DNA of 64,000 nucleotides, from assembly GCF_000265295.1 (NCBI RefSeq), contig NC_018002.1, positions 310,001 through 374,000 of the forward strand, read 5' to 3'. The translations under genes were made by a program, and so were the position numbers. Shown here one piece after another: positions 63,316-64,000 of this stretch; position 1 is the first letter of the stretch, and each line of letters opens with the position of its first letter. This DNA is from Sulfurospirillum barnesii SES-3 (lineage in GTDB: Bacteria; Campylobacterota; Campylobacteria; Campylobacterales; Sulfurospirillaceae). The notes below the pieces were generated by a model. It was given only the letters and a program-made list of their open reading frames with translations, ran no database searches and had not been told where the DNA came from.

Positions 63316-63999
63316 TCAGCCTACGCTTTTTTCTGCAATCATTGTATCTAAGGAGACAAAAAGTACTTTACTCTCTTTCTCAACTGTATGAAATGCCTCA
63401 ATAATACGCTCTTTTTCCTCCAAAAGGTTCGACGAGGTTGAACGTATAAGGTTGATAATCTCAAGAATGCAGGTATGGAAATTTTTATGGGTTTCATAAA
63501 TAGTTTTAAAGCTTTGCGTGTTTCCAAAGATTTTTTCACCATCTTTTTCGTACCACTCTCCAAAGCTACAGCGTTTATGGTCTTGAAACTCTGTCTCTTT
63601 GTCGTTCACATAAACCGCACTGTAGGCATTGGATTTGAAAATAGCATGATTCATCTTTGCAAGGGTAATAAAAACGGTTTCTTGGATGGTGTTAATATTA
63701 GAGGCCGTACTGTTGGAGTGCTCAATGAGGCTATGGAATGTTGTGCTAAGCTTATCGAGTGTTTGGGTGGATGCATCGGCATTGCTTTTCATCGAATTGG
63801 CATTGCTTTCAAGCCCTGCCGTTTCTTGTTGAAGCATTTTGATAGAAATGGCAATTTCAGCGGTAGCTTTTTGCGTGGTTTCTGCCAGTTTTCTCACTTC
63901 ATCTGCCACGACGGCAAATCCACGCCCATGCTCACCTGCTCTTGCTGCTTCAATGGCGGCATTGAGGGCTAAGAGATTGGTCTTATCTGCAATATCATT
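63316..63999 (-). CDS. Methyl-accepting chemotaxis protein with CZB domain, partial
   Basis: About 227 residues visible; the frame enters from the right edge, so the sensor and membrane parts are outside. The first visible residues are the receptor hairpin tip ([40 protein letters not shown]), which contacts CheA/CheW. The C-terminal 110 residues are a CZB zinc-binding domain: [14 protein letters not shown], then [14 protein letters not shown] and THKNFHTCI hold the His/Cys ligands. CZB receptors respond to zinc and hypochlorous-type oxidants in other bacteria. Confidence 0.92.
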   Translation of the reverse strand, partial: NDIADKTNLLALNAAIEAARAGEHGRGFAVVADEVRKLAETTQKATAEIAISIKMLQQETAGLESNANSMKSNADASTQTLDKLSTTFHSLIEHSNSTASNINTIQETVFITLAKMNHAIFKSNAYSAVYVNDKETEFQDHKRCSFGEWYEKDGEKIFGNTQSFKTIYETHKNFHTCILEIINLIRSTSSNLLEEKERIIEAFHTVEKESKVLFVSLDTMIAEKSVG

Positions 64000-64000
64000 T

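Overview
The window looks like a chromosomal segment of a free-living member of the Campylobacterota (Epsilonproteobacteria), most like Sulfurospirillum. The support is gene order and gene content: gyrA-flgP-flgQ-flgR-asd as in Campylobacter, separate but overlapping rpoB and rpoC in a tuf-rpmG-trnW-secE-nusG-rplKAJL-rpoBC-rpsL-rpsG-fusA block, a bifunctional putA, a TAXI-type TRAP transporter and AT-rich DNA. Genus is an inference; no database search was possible.

Layout. 1-0.5 kb: 3' end of a REP-associated tyrosine transposase (RAYT). 0.5-8.7 kb: gyrA, flagellar basal-disk genes flgP/flgQ, sigma54 activator flgR, asd, a YqhA-type membrane protein, hemE and a radical SAM gene. 8.7-11.9 kb: TAXI receptor and fused TRAP permease. 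12.0-17.4 kb: a small variable island next to tRNA-Asn, holding a candidate sRNA, the scar of a deleted sbcD-sbcC pair, a two-gene Hachiman-type defence system (hamA, hamB), the stump of a DUF2779-like gene cut by a RAYT-end-like sequence, and a rhuM gene. 17.4-28.3 kb: metabolic and housekeeping genes (2-hydroxyacid dehydrogenase, pyrB-pyrC, an EAL protein, trxC, two divergent genes matching the halves of D-glutamate cyclase, a structured 5' leader before two small genes, an EamA transporter, an SDR). 28.6-37.7 kb: RHH regulator, an unknown gene, livJHMGF and putA, an amino-acid uptake and proline catabolism cluster. 38.9-56.0 kb: tRNA cluster and the translation/transcription block. 56.2-58.8 kb: metNIQ. 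58.9-64 kb: tRNA-Arg, tandem SagB-type oxidoreductase, MATE exporter, porin and the C-terminal part of a CZB-domain chemoreceptor.

The strongest unexplained signal is a short perfect palindrome, TTACATGTAA (usually TTTACATGTAAA). I count 33 exact copies by eye, where base composition predicts well under one. About half lie between genes, often inside hairpins that end operons; the rest lie within genes, in the two reading frames that avoid its internal TAA. Other candidates for new biology are the leader at 25.66-25.75 kb with mutually exclusive stems, a possible sRNA with a CCUCC loop at 12.2 kb, a shared operator before the RHH gene and putA, and the divergent split D-glutamate cyclase pair around a perfect dyad.
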